The notes under the pieces were generated by a model. That model searched no databases. It saw nothing but the letters and a program-made list of their open reading frames with translations, and had not been told where the DNA came from. From assembly GCF_943169825.2 (NCBI RefSeq), contig NZ_OW968402.1, positions 1,860,001 through 1,924,000 on the forward strand: 64,000 bases of DNA, given 5' to 3'. Below are positions 53,093 to 62,029 of the stretch, one piece after another; within the stretch, counting starts at the first letter, position 1; each line of letters opens with the position of its first letter. The translations under genes were made by a program, and so were the position numbers. Origin of the DNA: Varibaculum prostatecancerukia (GTDB lineage: Bacteria; Actinomycetota; Actinomycetes; Actinomycetales; Actinomycetaceae).

Positions 53093-53280
53093 CTCCCCCT
53101 GCGGTAATAAGTTTTTCGCACACTCTCTTTCCCACCACCATCGCGCCTGCTCACTGCCCTGCCCAAACCCCGATAAAAGCCCTCTTATGCACATCTGCGT
53201 ACCTCAAAATGGAGGGAAAGCTGGGGCGGAGATAAATCCGTTAGTGGAAAAAATGGGGTGAAAGATAGAAAGATAGGGGT

Positions 53281-54036
53281 ATGCCCACAAGTTCCTTAGC
53301 CCCTGAAGTTATTGAAATCTGGTTCCGGGCAGTCGATGTGACCGGAGTGTTTTGTGCTGCGGTAATTGGCGCGAAACTCGCTCGTGAGCGCCGTTTTGAT
53401 GCAGTCGGGTTCGCCACCCTGGCGGTTATCTCCGCGCTGGGCGGCGGGATGACCCGGGACGTGCTACTACAACAGATTCCGGTTGCCTTTACCGATCCTT
53501 TTTATTTAGGAGGCGCCCTCTTGGGAGCCACCGTGGCGTTCTTTTGGCGCCTGGAATCAAAATGGACCAACCGGATGATAACCGTGGCCGACGCCCTCTG
53601 CCTGGGGTGTTGGGCCGCTACCGGCGCCCAAAAAACCCTCGCCCTGGGACTAGGGGTGTTACCTGCGATGATGATGGGACTAACTACTGCGGTGGGAGGA
53701 AGTATTATCCGGGACGTGATGGTGGGAAAGATTCCCAAGATTTTTGGGGGCGCTAATTTGTATGCCACCCCCGCTGCCACCTCGGCAGTAATCATGGTGG
53801 TATTTTTCAAACTAAATATGCCGGTACTGGGGATGGCGCTCTCCATTATTGCGGCGCTGATTTTTGTACTTTTGGCACAGTGGCGAGGATGGGTACTTCC
53901 CGAGGCACTTGATTTGAGCATCAATCTAACTCCCCGCCAGTTTCGGCAGCTTTTGCGTTTGCGTGATACCAAACCGCAGGATTCAAAAGACACTAATCCG
54001 GTCACTAAAGATAAAAACACCTCTGGCAGTGATTAA
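53281..54036 (+). CDS. TRIC-family cation channel
   Basis: 251 residues with about seven hydrophobic segments arranged as an internal repeat. Each half carries a glycine motif followed by Arg-Asp: ALGGGMTRDVLLQQIP and AVGGSIIRDVMVGKIPKIFG, the signature of the TRIC/UPF0126 family of trimeric potassium-permeable channels. The C-terminus is a polar Lys/Asp/Thr-rich tail of about 30 residues. It is convergent with the ferritin-VIT1 gene. The physiological role in bacteria is not well defined. Confidence 0.9.
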   Translation: MPTSSLAPEVIEIWFRAVDVTGVFCAAVIGAKLARERRFDAVGFATLAVISALGGGMTRDVLLQQIPVAFTDPFYLGGALLGATVAFFWRLESKWTNRMITVADALCLGCWAATGAQKTLALGLGVLPAMMMGLTTAVGGSIIRDVMVGKIPKIFGGANLYATPAATSAVIMVVFFKLNMPVLGMALSIIAALIFVLLAQWRGWVLPEALDLSINLTPRQFRQLLRLRDTKPQDSKDTNPVTKDKNTSGSD

Positions 54037-54108
54037 CGGGACGCCTACAAAGGGCGGTAACGAAACTCCGGCAAGAAGGACGACCTCTAGCCATGCATAG
54101 CTGGAAGT

Positions 54109-55218
54109 TTAGAGCTGGGTGCCGATAGCTAATCCCAACAGGTAGGTGGCTCCCGCCGCCCCATAGCCGATCAGCAGTTGTCGCAGCGCTTTGGGAGCCG
54201 GATTTACCCCCGAAAGCAACCCCACAATTCCGCCTACGATAACTAGCGCTACCCCTACTAGAATCACCGCGCCTATCGCACCTTGCAGGGGTGAAAGCGG
54301 TAAAAGGAATGGGAATAGCGGGACGAAGGCTCCAATAGCGAAGAAAGTGAATGAAGAAATAGCGGCTTTCATGCCGGTACCGATTTCTTCATATTCCCGG
54401 TTACCCGATTCTAGATAGGCGTGTCCACCGGTCTTAATTTTGGCAAAGGCGGCAGCCGCCTTACGGTCAGCGGTCGCGGCATCGTCTCCCCGCGCCCGAA
54501 ACACTAGCGACAGTTCATTTTGGTTCATATTGAGCTTATCGATGGCGTGTTCAGACTCGGGGTCTGGGGAAGATGAAGCCAACAGTTCAGTTTGAGAACG
54601 TACCGAAACGTATTCCCCGGCTCCCATGGAGAGGGCGCCGGACAGTAAGCCCGCTAGTCCAGTAACGATAATGGTGGTTTTAGAAACTCCGGTACCAAAA
54701 ATCCCCAGGATGAGGGCGCAGGTAGAGACCAGACCATCGTTTACCCCGAAAACGGCAGCCCGGAAACTGCCAGAAATAGTGGCGCGTTGGCGGGCAGCCA
54801 GACCGCGCACCACCTCGGAATGAATTTTTTCATCCGCCACAATTTCCTTGGGAACATCCAGGTCTGCCTCGTAATCATGCCGCTGTTCTGCTCGTTGCAT
54901 CATCGCCAACATAAAGATAGTTCCGAAAATGCGCGTGAAAAAGTTAAGTAGCCGTGAACGTAGGCTTGCCCGCGGGGTGGGCAGCGCGTCCTCACCCAGG
55001 AGATTTAACCAATACTGTTCGTGACGTTCTTCGGCGATTGATAACTCTTGGAGCACTTCCCGCTCATCGCCACTACGCCGGCGCGCCAGGTAACGATAGG
55101 TGTCGGCCTCCAGGCGTTCTTCCGCGAGATATTTTCTCCAACGCCGCACCTGTTTCCTGGAAACAGCAGGTACCTGAGAGCCATCAACAGCTGCGTGTTT
55201 ATTAGCTGAGTCAGCCAT
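54109..55218 (-). CDS. Ferritin-like domain fused to VIT1/CCC1 metal transporter
   Basis: 369 residues from the ATG at 55218. The N-terminal half (about 20-145) is a four-helix ferritin-like domain with metal-ligand-type Glu/His positions in RRWRKYLAEERLEADTYRYL, LSIAEERHEQYW and ADEKIHSEVVRGLA. The C-terminal half is a five-helix VIT1/CCC1 transporter: SGSFRAAVFGVNDGLVSTCA, LSGALSMGAGEYVSVRSQTE, and the hydrophobic pair near the end. Proteins of this kind export or sequester Fe(II)/Mn(II). The start is two bases after the stop of the upstream small gene, with a weak ribosome-binding site, so translation is probably coupled. Confidence 0.9.
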   Translation of the reverse strand: MADSANKHAAVDGSQVPAVSRKQVRRWRKYLAEERLEADTYRYLARRRSGDEREVLQELSIAEERHEQYWLNLLGEDALPTPRASLRSRLLNFFTRIFGTIFMLAMMQRAEQRHDYEADLDVPKEIVADEKIHSEVVRGLAARQRATISGSFRAAVFGVNDGLVSTCALILGIFGTGVSKTTIIVTGLAGLLSGALSMGAGEYVSVRSQTELLASSSPDPESEHAIDKLNMNQNELSLVFRARGDDAATADRKAAAAFAKIKTGGHAYLESGNREYEEIGTGMKAAISSFTFFAIGAFVPLFPFLLPLSPLQGAIGAVILVGVALVIVGGIVGLLSGVNPAPKALRQLLIGYGAAGATYLLGLAIGTQL

Positions 55219-55219
55219 T

Positions 55220-55543
55220 TTAGAGACGTGAATCCGGTCCTTCAACAGTTATTTCTTCGATTTCGACATCTACGAACTCGGGATTAGATTTGCTGGAGGG
55301 CGCTACTCCGAAGATGCGTTCTTTGACCGCGTCCGCAATCTTGTCGGTGACGGCTTCGCCTTGGCGGCGGAAAATCTCGGAAGCCTTTTTCTTGGTGGCC
55401 TCCCCCGCTTTGCGTACCTGCGGATTGGAAGTCACCGCGTTAACGGTTTTTGCTACCCCGCCCTCTGGGTTCTCTCGCACTTCGCGGCGAACCAGGGCAA
55501 TACCAGCGCCGATGCCGAGCACGGTTAGGAGTTTCTTTCCCAC
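55220..55543 (-). CDS. Small membrane-anchored protein of unknown function
   Basis: 107 residues from the GTG at 55543, preferred over a GTG at 55552 because GAAAGG lies eight bases upstream of the former. A short N-terminal hydrophobic segment (LLTVLGIGAGIALVRREV) is followed by a charged, Lys/Ala/Val-rich helical region and an acidic end (EFVDVEIEEITVEGPDS). It resembles the small helical proteins seen next to transporters in Actinobacteria, but I do not recognise the family. It is probably cotranscribed with the ferritin-VIT1 gene. Confidence 0.65.
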   Translation of the reverse strand: MGKKLLTVLGIGAGIALVRREVRENPEGGVAKTVNAVTSNPQVRKAGEATKKKASEIFRRQGEAVTDKIADAVKERIFGVAPSSKSNPEFVDVEIEEITVEGPDSRL

Positions 55544-55694
55544 GGCTAACACCTTTCAAATCGATAAGAATAAGCGTTCCTCATTCTATCGCACGTGCAT
55601 GATGAGGAAAGTTGCAGCAAGTTGAGAACTATCCTTAAGCAATTTCCGTATTTTTTCACAACATATTTTATGTTTCGCGGTTTACGGTGGATAC

Positions 55695-56516
55695 ATGAGC
55701 AAGATTAGTATCGACACTTCCCGAGGCATCACCTTGGCAGCCGACTTTGTAGTGCCGGTGGATTCCAGTAAATGCGCGGTGGTGTTTGCGCATTCTTTCT
55801 TGCTTGACCGCCACGGGCTGGGATGGTTCGATGTTTTCGCAAAATCTTATCGCAGCGCTGGTTACGCCACTTTGCAACTGGATTTTTCCGGCTGCGGGGA
55901 AAGTGCGGATGATGTGATCCATTTAGAAAACCAGATTGAGGATTTAAAGGCGGCCTGCGGTTGGCTCTCTGAACGAGGCTTCGAACGGATAATCTTGCAT
56001 GCCGATGGCTCCGGAGCCTTGGTAGCTTTGCGTGCGGTCCCCGACAAGGTACAGGCACTGGTGCTTACGGCACCGATTTTAGGCCCGGCGGAGGTTTCCT
56101 GGGAGGACGTATTTTCGCCCTCGCAACTAGCTGAGTTAGAGCGGGTGGGACATACTCGGATCCCTAATGACCAGGGGGCTTCGCGACCATATTTTGTGAT
56201 CGGGAAACAGACTTTGGGGGAACTAACCATGGTCGACACCGAAAAATTACTGCACGATATCGCCCTCCCGACCTTATTTGTGGTTGATCCCCAGACGCTC
56301 GCCTCGCAATGGTTTGCCCCACTGGTTGATGATCCGCAGTCGTTACTTCCTCCCAATTGCGAGCTGTTATTCCTAGATAAGCTCAGTTTGTATGGGGAGC
56401 TACCCGCTACCTACCGCAAACCGGACAGCACTTACCCGGATGCGGAGAAGGTGGATTTCTTGCGGGATCAAGTAGTTGCCTGGGTTACTCGTGTGGCTCC
56501 TGCGGTTAGAACATAA
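55695..56516 (+). CDS. Alpha/beta hydrolase, nucleophile Ser replaced by Asp
   Basis: 273 residues with the alpha/beta hydrolase layout: CAVVFAHSFLLDRHGLGWFD with the oxyanion region, GYATLQLDFSGCGESADD, a nucleophile-elbow equivalent ILHADGSGALVALRA, and VDPQTL and CELLFLDKLSL in late positions. Where serine hydrolases have GxSxG, aligned residues here are H-A-D-G-S-G, so the nucleophile position appears to be Asp, as in epoxide hydrolases and dehalogenases. The substrate is unknown. Divergent from the small membrane protein. Confidence 0.8.
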   Translation: MSKISIDTSRGITLAADFVVPVDSSKCAVVFAHSFLLDRHGLGWFDVFAKSYRSAGYATLQLDFSGCGESADDVIHLENQIEDLKAACGWLSERGFERIILHADGSGALVALRAVPDKVQALVLTAPILGPAEVSWEDVFSPSQLAELERVGHTRIPNDQGASRPYFVIGKQTLGELTMVDTEKLLHDIALPTLFVVDPQTLASQWFAPLVDDPQSLLPPNCELLFLDKLSLYGELPATYRKPDSTYPDAEKVDFLRDQVVAWVTRVAPAVRT

Positions 56517-56858
56517 GCTAATCAAGGGCGGCCAGTCTCTTCGTTTTCTAGGGGATTAGGTTCCCGAATTTTCTTTGGAAAACAACGGAAAATCTTTATA
56601 ACATCCCACTAGCTACATCTTTTACCAAACGTAAAGCTAACTTTCAGGTTCATTTATATTATTTTTCAGACAAATGTCTTATGATTGATAACAGCAATAA
56701 GGATTGAGCGTTGATCGTTTGATATCTCCTTATTTGCTTGAGATGGGGAACAAAAGTGGGGCGGATTCCAAAGGAATCCGCCCCACTCTCTGTCTACGGA
56801 CCTCACCGCCGGTTAGCGCCCGCACGAGCCGCTAGCTTAGAAAACTAGGGCGCGAATG
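56517..56858. other. Gene-poor gap between hydrolase and EIIA with strong terminator
   Basis: No gene is seen. The main feature is a perfect hairpin, AGTGGGGCGGATTCC (56755-56769) with GGAATCCGCCCCACT (56773-56787), followed on the minus strand by TTTTGTTCC. It terminates the EIIA transcript and possibly the convergent hydrolase transcript. The part before it is AT-rich and unremarkable. Confidence 0.75.
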
Positions 56859-57356
56859 TCACCATTCGCTGGGATCGCCGGCAGGAGCGGCGCTGATTTC
56901 GAACAACAAATCCCCGACTTCAACCTGATTACCTTCCGGGCGGAGATTTTCCAGATCAGAGGGAGTCGAATCCAGTACCACCACCGGGCAAATCGGCGAG
57001 TAACGCGCTTTTTCAATTTGTTTAACCGAGAAAGTAGTGATGGGCTCTCCGGCTTTAACCATTTCATTTTCGAGGGCGTGGCAGGTGAAACCGTCCCCCC
57101 GCATCTTTACCGTGTCAATCCCCAGATGTACCAGTACTGTTTGTTCTCCGTTGGCAATCATGAAAGCGTGCGGGAACAGCTTTATTAGTCTCCCGGAAAT
57201 GGGCGCTACTGCCGTCAGTTTTTTGGCTCCGGGGAGTGGACGCACCGCAATCCCGGCACCCACAATCATGCCGGAGAACACTAAGTCTGGTACCTGCCGC
57301 AGCCCCACTAGCCGCCCAGGAATCGGCGAACACACCTGTAAGGATGGCTCCCCCAT
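56859..57356 (-). CDS. Stand-alone PTS EIIA, glucose type, second copy
   Basis: 165 residues, EIIA-Glc fold with SPIPGRLVGLRQVPDLVFSG, GAGIAVRPLPGAKKL, APISGRLIKLFPHAFMIANG (first His) and TVLVHLGIDTVKMRGDGF (phospho-accepting His). It is clearly homologous to, but distinct from, the EIIA at 37226. It ends in a Ser/Glu/Trp tail. It follows the pullulanase gene at a distance of 188 bp, so it may serve or sense maltodextrin supply. No EIIB or EIIC is in the window. Confidence 0.92.
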   Translation of the reverse strand: MGEPSLQVCSPIPGRLVGLRQVPDLVFSGMIVGAGIAVRPLPGAKKLTAVAPISGRLIKLFPHAFMIANGEQTVLVHLGIDTVKMRGDGFTCHALENEMVKAGEPITTFSVKQIEKARYSPICPVVVLDSTPSDLENLRPEGNQVEVGDLLFEISAAPAGDPSEW

Positions 57357-57544
57357 GCTTCACCCCAATCCCAAAAGGAGAACTAACTTTCTTTATAAAC
57401 CAGCCTAGCCCGCCCGCGTCCTACAGAAAAACTTATTATTTTCCGGAGGGCGAGGGGCGGTACTCACACGAAAATCACGCTGAACTCATCCCCGTTCTTC
57501 CTCGCAAAACGTAAAGCGAAATAGCAGGTTAAGACCGCGCTAGC

Positions 57545-60500
57545 CTACCCGCGTTTGCGAGCACGGAAAACCAACACAACTCCCGAAGCCCCGAGCAGCA
57601 GCGAAATAAATACCATCTCGGGTACTCCTGCACCAGTGGTTGCCAGGTGGTCTACGCTACGATCTTGCACAGAACCCTTAACCTTTCCAGAGGGTTTGTG
57701 CGTCGGTTTCGTCGGACCAGAAGCAGGTCCCTGCGGATTCGGCTGCGGGTTTATACCCGGGTCTGGCTCCGGTTCCGGCTCGGGCGCCGGCGCCTCCCTC
57801 ACCAATAAAATACTTAAAGGAGGTACCGTAACTTTACCGTTTGAAGTGAGGGTTACCGGTTTTTGGTAAACATCCAATCCCTTAATCATCACCTCGTATT
57901 CCCCGGCTGGCAAAGGAGCCTCCCAAGCTAGTTTGTCTGCATTCACGTATGCGAACGCATCGGCGCTGTCTTTACCACTCTTAGTCTTTAGCGGGAACGC
58001 ACCCTTGACGGTATAACCCACATGATTAGTAGCGATGCTCTCTTCACCAGCAATAATTTCATGCGTGTACTTCTGGTTTACAGCGTCGTAACTGCCCTGG
58101 CGCATAAAATCATATTGCTTACGGAACTTGTTTAAATCCCGGAAGAACTTTACTTCCTTTTCATATTGCTGAGCCCGGTCATAGTCGAAAACATTAACCG
58201 AGTCGGGGGACTTATAAGAGTTGTGATCCCCCGCTTTGGTGCGCAAGAATTCCTGCCCCGCGTGGATAAATACCGCGCCATTGGCCAGGTACTGGGTGCC
58301 GGTACCGAGGGCGTGCCGCTGAGCTACTTCGCTATCGGGGGTATCTGCCGGCAAACTGCCTTTCAATTTATCGAACATGGTGTAGTTATCATGGGCTTCG
58401 TTGTAGACCACGGATTGGTCTGGCCCCAGATAGTTACGCACATATTGGGCGCCCTTGATATTGTTCAACAAATCCCAAGAGCGTTGGGGCTGGTTCGCAC
58501 CACTAATAAATCCGGTGTGGTTCAACTCGAAGTTATCGCCCTTTACGGTGTCACGATACTGGTCATTGAAGAACGAAATTCCAGGCATCTGTTTCGCGTT
58601 TTCCTGGTTAGCCGCCGCTACCCCACTAGGATGATTACCCATCTTCCAGCCTTCGCCCAGAATCACAATTGAGGGATCAATCTTATTTAGGGCTTCCCGC
58701 ACCGCTTTCATGGTTTCCACGTCATGGATACCCATAAGATCGAAACGGAAACCGTCAATATCGTAGTGCTTTGCCCAATAGGTAACCGAATCAACAATGT
58801 ATTTGCGCATCATCAGTTGTTCCGAGGCGGTTTCATTGCCAACTCCGGTTCCGTCTTGGAACTTGCAGTTCGCATCCATCCGGAAATAGTAGTCAGGGAC
58901 AGTTTGCTGCAACGGAGAGGTTTCCGGATTGTAGACATGGTTATAAACCACATCCATAATTACCCGCATATCGTTCGCATGCATGGTTTCTACCATTGAC
59001 TTTAGTTCCAGGATGCGTGAGGTCGGATCCGCCGGTTTGGTTGCGTAAGACCCTTCGGGAACATTATAGTTTTGGGGATCATATCCCCAGTTGTATTGGG
59101 CGTTATAGGAAAGGTCACCGAGTTCATCTACAGACCCGAAATCAAAAATCGGTAATAACTGCACATGGGTGACGCCCAAAGATTTTAGATAATCCAGGCC
59201 AGATAGATTCCCCTCCTTAGTTTTGGTACCCGCCTCGGTGAGCCCCAAGAATTTGCCCTTGTTGGTGATGCCGTTATCCGGGCCGATGGTTAAATCGCGT
59301 ACGTGTGCCTCGTAAATAATCGCGTCCTTCATCGAGGTAAATGCGGGCATCCGTTTGCCATCCCAGTTGCTGGGTACGGTTTTATCGGGGTCAATCACCA
59401 CGGCGTGCGTACCGTTGGCGGTAACCGCCCGGGCGTAGGGATCGATAGCTTCGTTAACCTTGTCGCCCGCGAAATGGAGGCGGTAGCGATACTGCTTTCC
59501 CTTTTGGTCACCGTCGAGCGTAATCTCCCAGGTTCCTTTTTCCCCTTTGGTCATGGCAGTGACTTTTCCGTTCTCGGAATAGTTAACGAATTCGACTGTT
59601 TGGGCAGTGGGCGCCCATACCCTAAAGGTGGTTTTTTTCGGGGAGTAAATCGCCCCTAACTCGCCCTCGTAAAAATATTTCTTATTAAAATCCGCGGTAT
59701 GTAGCTTCGCACAGTTACTGTTAGGAGTCGGTTTGGGAATATCTGCTTCCGAATAGTAAATTTTGGGGTCACCCTGCACAATCCAGATTTCCGCCTTCCC
59801 CTGGGGGAACTTGGTAACAAAGAGGTCGTCGGGAGTGTTTTTCTCTGCCCATTCATTTCCGGGTTCCGAACGGCGCACAATCAGACCAACTTTTTCAATC
59901 CCATTTGGGTCTTTATGAGTAAGGGTGGCGGTATGGTTTCCATCGAAATCCGCTTGCTTTCCTTCCGTTTCCGGAAGCCAAGTCCACACATTCCAGTTGT
60001 CATATTTATTGTCGGAGCGCAGGTAGTGAACAGTGACAGTGACTTCGGTAGGGAGGGCAGGGGGATTTTCGGCGGGTTTCAGCTGGTAGCTGCCATCGGT
60101 TTTTATATCGATCCCGCCCGGAACTGGGATATCTTTCAAGTCAGAGGTTTGCCACGCCCAGTCGTTTGTCGCAGTAGAGCGACGCACAATTAGGTTTACT
60201 TTTTCATTCGGAGCCGGAACGGTGACTTCGGCGGTTAGGTTGCCTGCCCCATCCTTTCCGGTGAAAGCCACGGAGTAACCACCAGACCCCTCGGTCCACA
60301 CCCACAGGTTATATTCCGATGCGGGTACATTGGGATCGGGGGTAAAACTCACCTTTAATTTGCCGTCTGCTGCGGGTTCCAGTCCGTCCTGGTTATAGCT
60401 GAAACTACGAGCATCCCACCTGGTGAAAACGGAGTTCCCCGGTTTCGCGCCAGTATACACGGCGGATTCCCAGACTCGATTTTCGCTCTGCCCTGGCTGT

Positions 60501-60805
60501 AAGGAAGTGGTGTCAGTGCGGTAGACCCGGAAGTTCAGGGGATCGCCTGGCGCCAAGATATTTGTGTTTATATAGCCTTCCGGTTGCTGGGCGGAGAACT
60601 TTTGACTTTGCTTTGCCTGCCCATCAGCCCAGTACTCTACTCGGTAAACAGTTAAGGGGTTTTGAACGGTTGGATCCGGTTTGAAGTTCAGGTACATTAC
60701 CTGGCTATTAGGACCAGCGTGAGCTAAAGGAGTAACACTACCTGCTATTACCAGCAGAAAGGCGATAAAAAATCCCAAAAAACTTCTACTAATTCTTGAT
60801 TTCAC
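57545..60805 (-). CDS. pulA: Wall-anchored type I pullulanase
   Basis: 1086 residues. Signal peptide ending near PLAHA; two starch-binding CBM41-like modules (about 150-260 and 270-360, each with a WVWTEGSGG or WNVWTWLPE core and LIVRRS end); a CBM48-like domain (TTFRVWAPTAQTVEFVNYSE); and a GH13_14 catalytic domain with VIMDVVYNHVYN, nucleophile Asp in GFRFDLMGIHD, acid Glu in VILGEGWKMG and NEAHDNYTMFD. The tail has a Pro/Lys-rich linker, the sorting signal LATTG at 1054-1058, a membrane helix and ARKRG, typical of class E sortase substrates. It debranches extracellular glycogen or pullulan. Start GTG with GAGGAGG upstream. Confidence 0.95.
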   Translation of the reverse strand: MKSRISRSFLGFFIAFLLVIAGSVTPLAHAGPNSQVMYLNFKPDPTVQNPLTVYRVEYWADGQAKQSQKFSAQQPEGYINTNILAPGDPLNFRVYRTDTTSLQPGQSENRVWESAVYTGAKPGNSVFTRWDARSFSYNQDGLEPAADGKLKVSFTPDPNVPASEYNLWVWTEGSGGYSVAFTGKDGAGNLTAEVTVPAPNEKVNLIVRRSTATNDWAWQTSDLKDIPVPGGIDIKTDGSYQLKPAENPPALPTEVTVTVHYLRSDNKYDNWNVWTWLPETEGKQADFDGNHTATLTHKDPNGIEKVGLIVRRSEPGNEWAEKNTPDDLFVTKFPQGKAEIWIVQGDPKIYYSEADIPKPTPNSNCAKLHTADFNKKYFYEGELGAIYSPKKTTFRVWAPTAQTVEFVNYSENGKVTAMTKGEKGTWEITLDGDQKGKQYRYRLHFAGDKVNEAIDPYARAVTANGTHAVVIDPDKTVPSNWDGKRMPAFTSMKDAIIYEAHVRDLTIGPDNGITNKGKFLGLTEAGTKTKEGNLSGLDYLKSLGVTHVQLLPIFDFGSVDELGDLSYNAQYNWGYDPQNYNVPEGSYATKPADPTSRILELKSMVETMHANDMRVIMDVVYNHVYNPETSPLQQTVPDYYFRMDANCKFQDGTGVGNETASEQLMMRKYIVDSVTYWAKHYDIDGFRFDLMGIHDVETMKAVREALNKIDPSIVILGEGWKMGNHPSGVAAANQENAKQMPGISFFNDQYRDTVKGDNFELNHTGFISGANQPQRSWDLLNNIKGAQYVRNYLGPDQSVVYNEAHDNYTMFDKLKGSLPADTPDSEVAQRHALGTGTQYLANGAVFIHAGQEFLRTKAGDHNSYKSPDSVNVFDYDRAQQYEKEVKFFRDLNKFRKQYDFMRQGSYDAVNQKYTHEIIAGEESIATNHVGYTVKGAFPLKTKSGKDSADAFAYVNADKLAWEAPLPAGEYEVMIKGLDVYQKPVTLTSNGKVTVPPLSILLVREAPAPEPEPEPDPGINPQPNPQGPASGPTKPTHKPSGKVKGSVQDRSVDHLATTGAGVPEMVFISLLLGASGVVLVFRARKRG

Positions 60806-61105
60806 TGGTCCTCCTCGACCAAGGCGTAGGCGGCGGCATCGCCGGAAACGTTTCCGAAACCATGGTATCCGACTTCAAATAAGATATGAAGATTGTATTT
60901 ATGTGCGTTTCCTCACGTTTAGCTAGCTTTTTCAAGAGCCAACACTGCCGGCTAACGCGCGGAATTGTTAATCCTATGATGGTGTCGCGGTCGATTGCGC
61001 AAGCCGGGAAACTGGCAGCTCAACCGAGAATCAGCTTCGTACACGCTCCTCGCTGTGTGCCCTAATCCGGGCGATAATTCCTATCCGCACTCTTCAATGC
61101 GCCTA
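60806..61105 (-). promoter_or_regulatory. Pullulanase control region with LacI-type operator
   Basis: CGGAAACGTTTCCG (60843-60856) is a perfect palindrome of the LacI/MalR/CcpA-like type. On the minus strand a possible promoter TTCATA, 17 bases, TACCAT lies just upstream of it, so a bound repressor would sit at the transcription start. No gene is seen in the remaining sequence up to 61105. Confidence 0.55.
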
Positions 61106-61891
61106 TCAATCCCAAAAGCCGCTGGAACCAAGCAGGAACACATTTCCATCGATAACGCTGCCAGGCGTCGGAGCTAGATTAATGTCCTCAGGCAAGGCTA
61201 TGGCAATTGGAAAGCCGCAATCCACCTCACACCGCCACCACTTTTGCCCGGTAAGACTGTTAGTCCTGAGTTCCGCCTTTTCAACAACTCCCTTAAACAT
61301 TGCGGAGGGATTAGCTTCTTCTGGTTGATTATCTCCGCTGGCCAAGGCGAACAGCCAAGGACTAGTAACAAATCTAGGACCAATATAGATTTCATTCGGC
61401 ATACCAGGGACTGGAGGGTTATCAACTTGAATAGGAGTTTGGTCTTTTTTCCATGCTTCCTCATTCGGGTAAATGGAAACCTCAATCGCCGCCCCGGAGA
61501 GACGATAATCATCATACTCAGCAAATTCACCCTCAGTACCGAACGGGCGCAGCGGGTAACAATGAGGGTCATCTACTGCAGCCAACAAGCGCCAAGTAGG
61601 ACTACCATTCCCGTTATCATCGTAGATATCGAGCAATGCCAGCGAGGGCTGAATCTGATATGCCCTGACTATGCGTCCCCCCATCCCCTTTAATGATGGG
61701 GTCGTAAACGGAGGATCGTCCTCGTAACGGAAGATCCCGACCCCGGCTTCGCTCTCATCTTTATAAAGACCCACAAACATGAATGGGTCAACATCCGATA
61801 CGCCCACCACTCCGGTGTCAATTATCGCGTCAGCCAGATCCTCCCACTCGGGAAAATCGAAACCTAATGCATGAAAATCAGGGGAAAACAT
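61106..61891 (-). CDS. Acidic orphan protein of unknown function
   Basis: 261 residues, no signal peptide, no membrane helix, strongly acidic. The N-terminus MFSPDFHALGFDFPEWEDLA, a central GIFRYEDDPPFTTPSLKGMG, and a C-terminal block with GPRFVTSPWLFALASGD, KWWRCEVDCGFPIAIALPED and GNVFLLGSSGFW suggest a beta-rich C-terminal domain of OB-fold size. The overall look resembles immunity-like or YegJ-type housekeeping orphans, but I do not recognise it. It is flanked by pullulanase and a GNAT gene, with no operon partner. Confidence 0.7.
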   Translation of the reverse strand: MFSPDFHALGFDFPEWEDLADAIIDTGVVGVSDVDPFMFVGLYKDESEAGVGIFRYEDDPPFTTPSLKGMGGRIVRAYQIQPSLALLDIYDDNGNGSPTWRLLAAVDDPHCYPLRPFGTEGEFAEYDDYRLSGAAIEVSIYPNEEAWKKDQTPIQVDNPPVPGMPNEIYIGPRFVTSPWLFALASGDNQPEEANPSAMFKGVVEKAELRTNSLTGQKWWRCEVDCGFPIAIALPEDINLAPTPGSVIDGNVFLLGSSGFWD

Positions 61892-62029
61892 GGTTTTATT
61901 CTCCCAGATTTATACCTATTGTTACCGGAATTCTGAAAATTTCTATTCGCGAGGGCGCGTCCTCACCGCATTCTGCAGGGAAAATTGGCGGGACAAACAA
62001 TCTGCTCCCTAGCTAGCCGAGTTCTGAAG

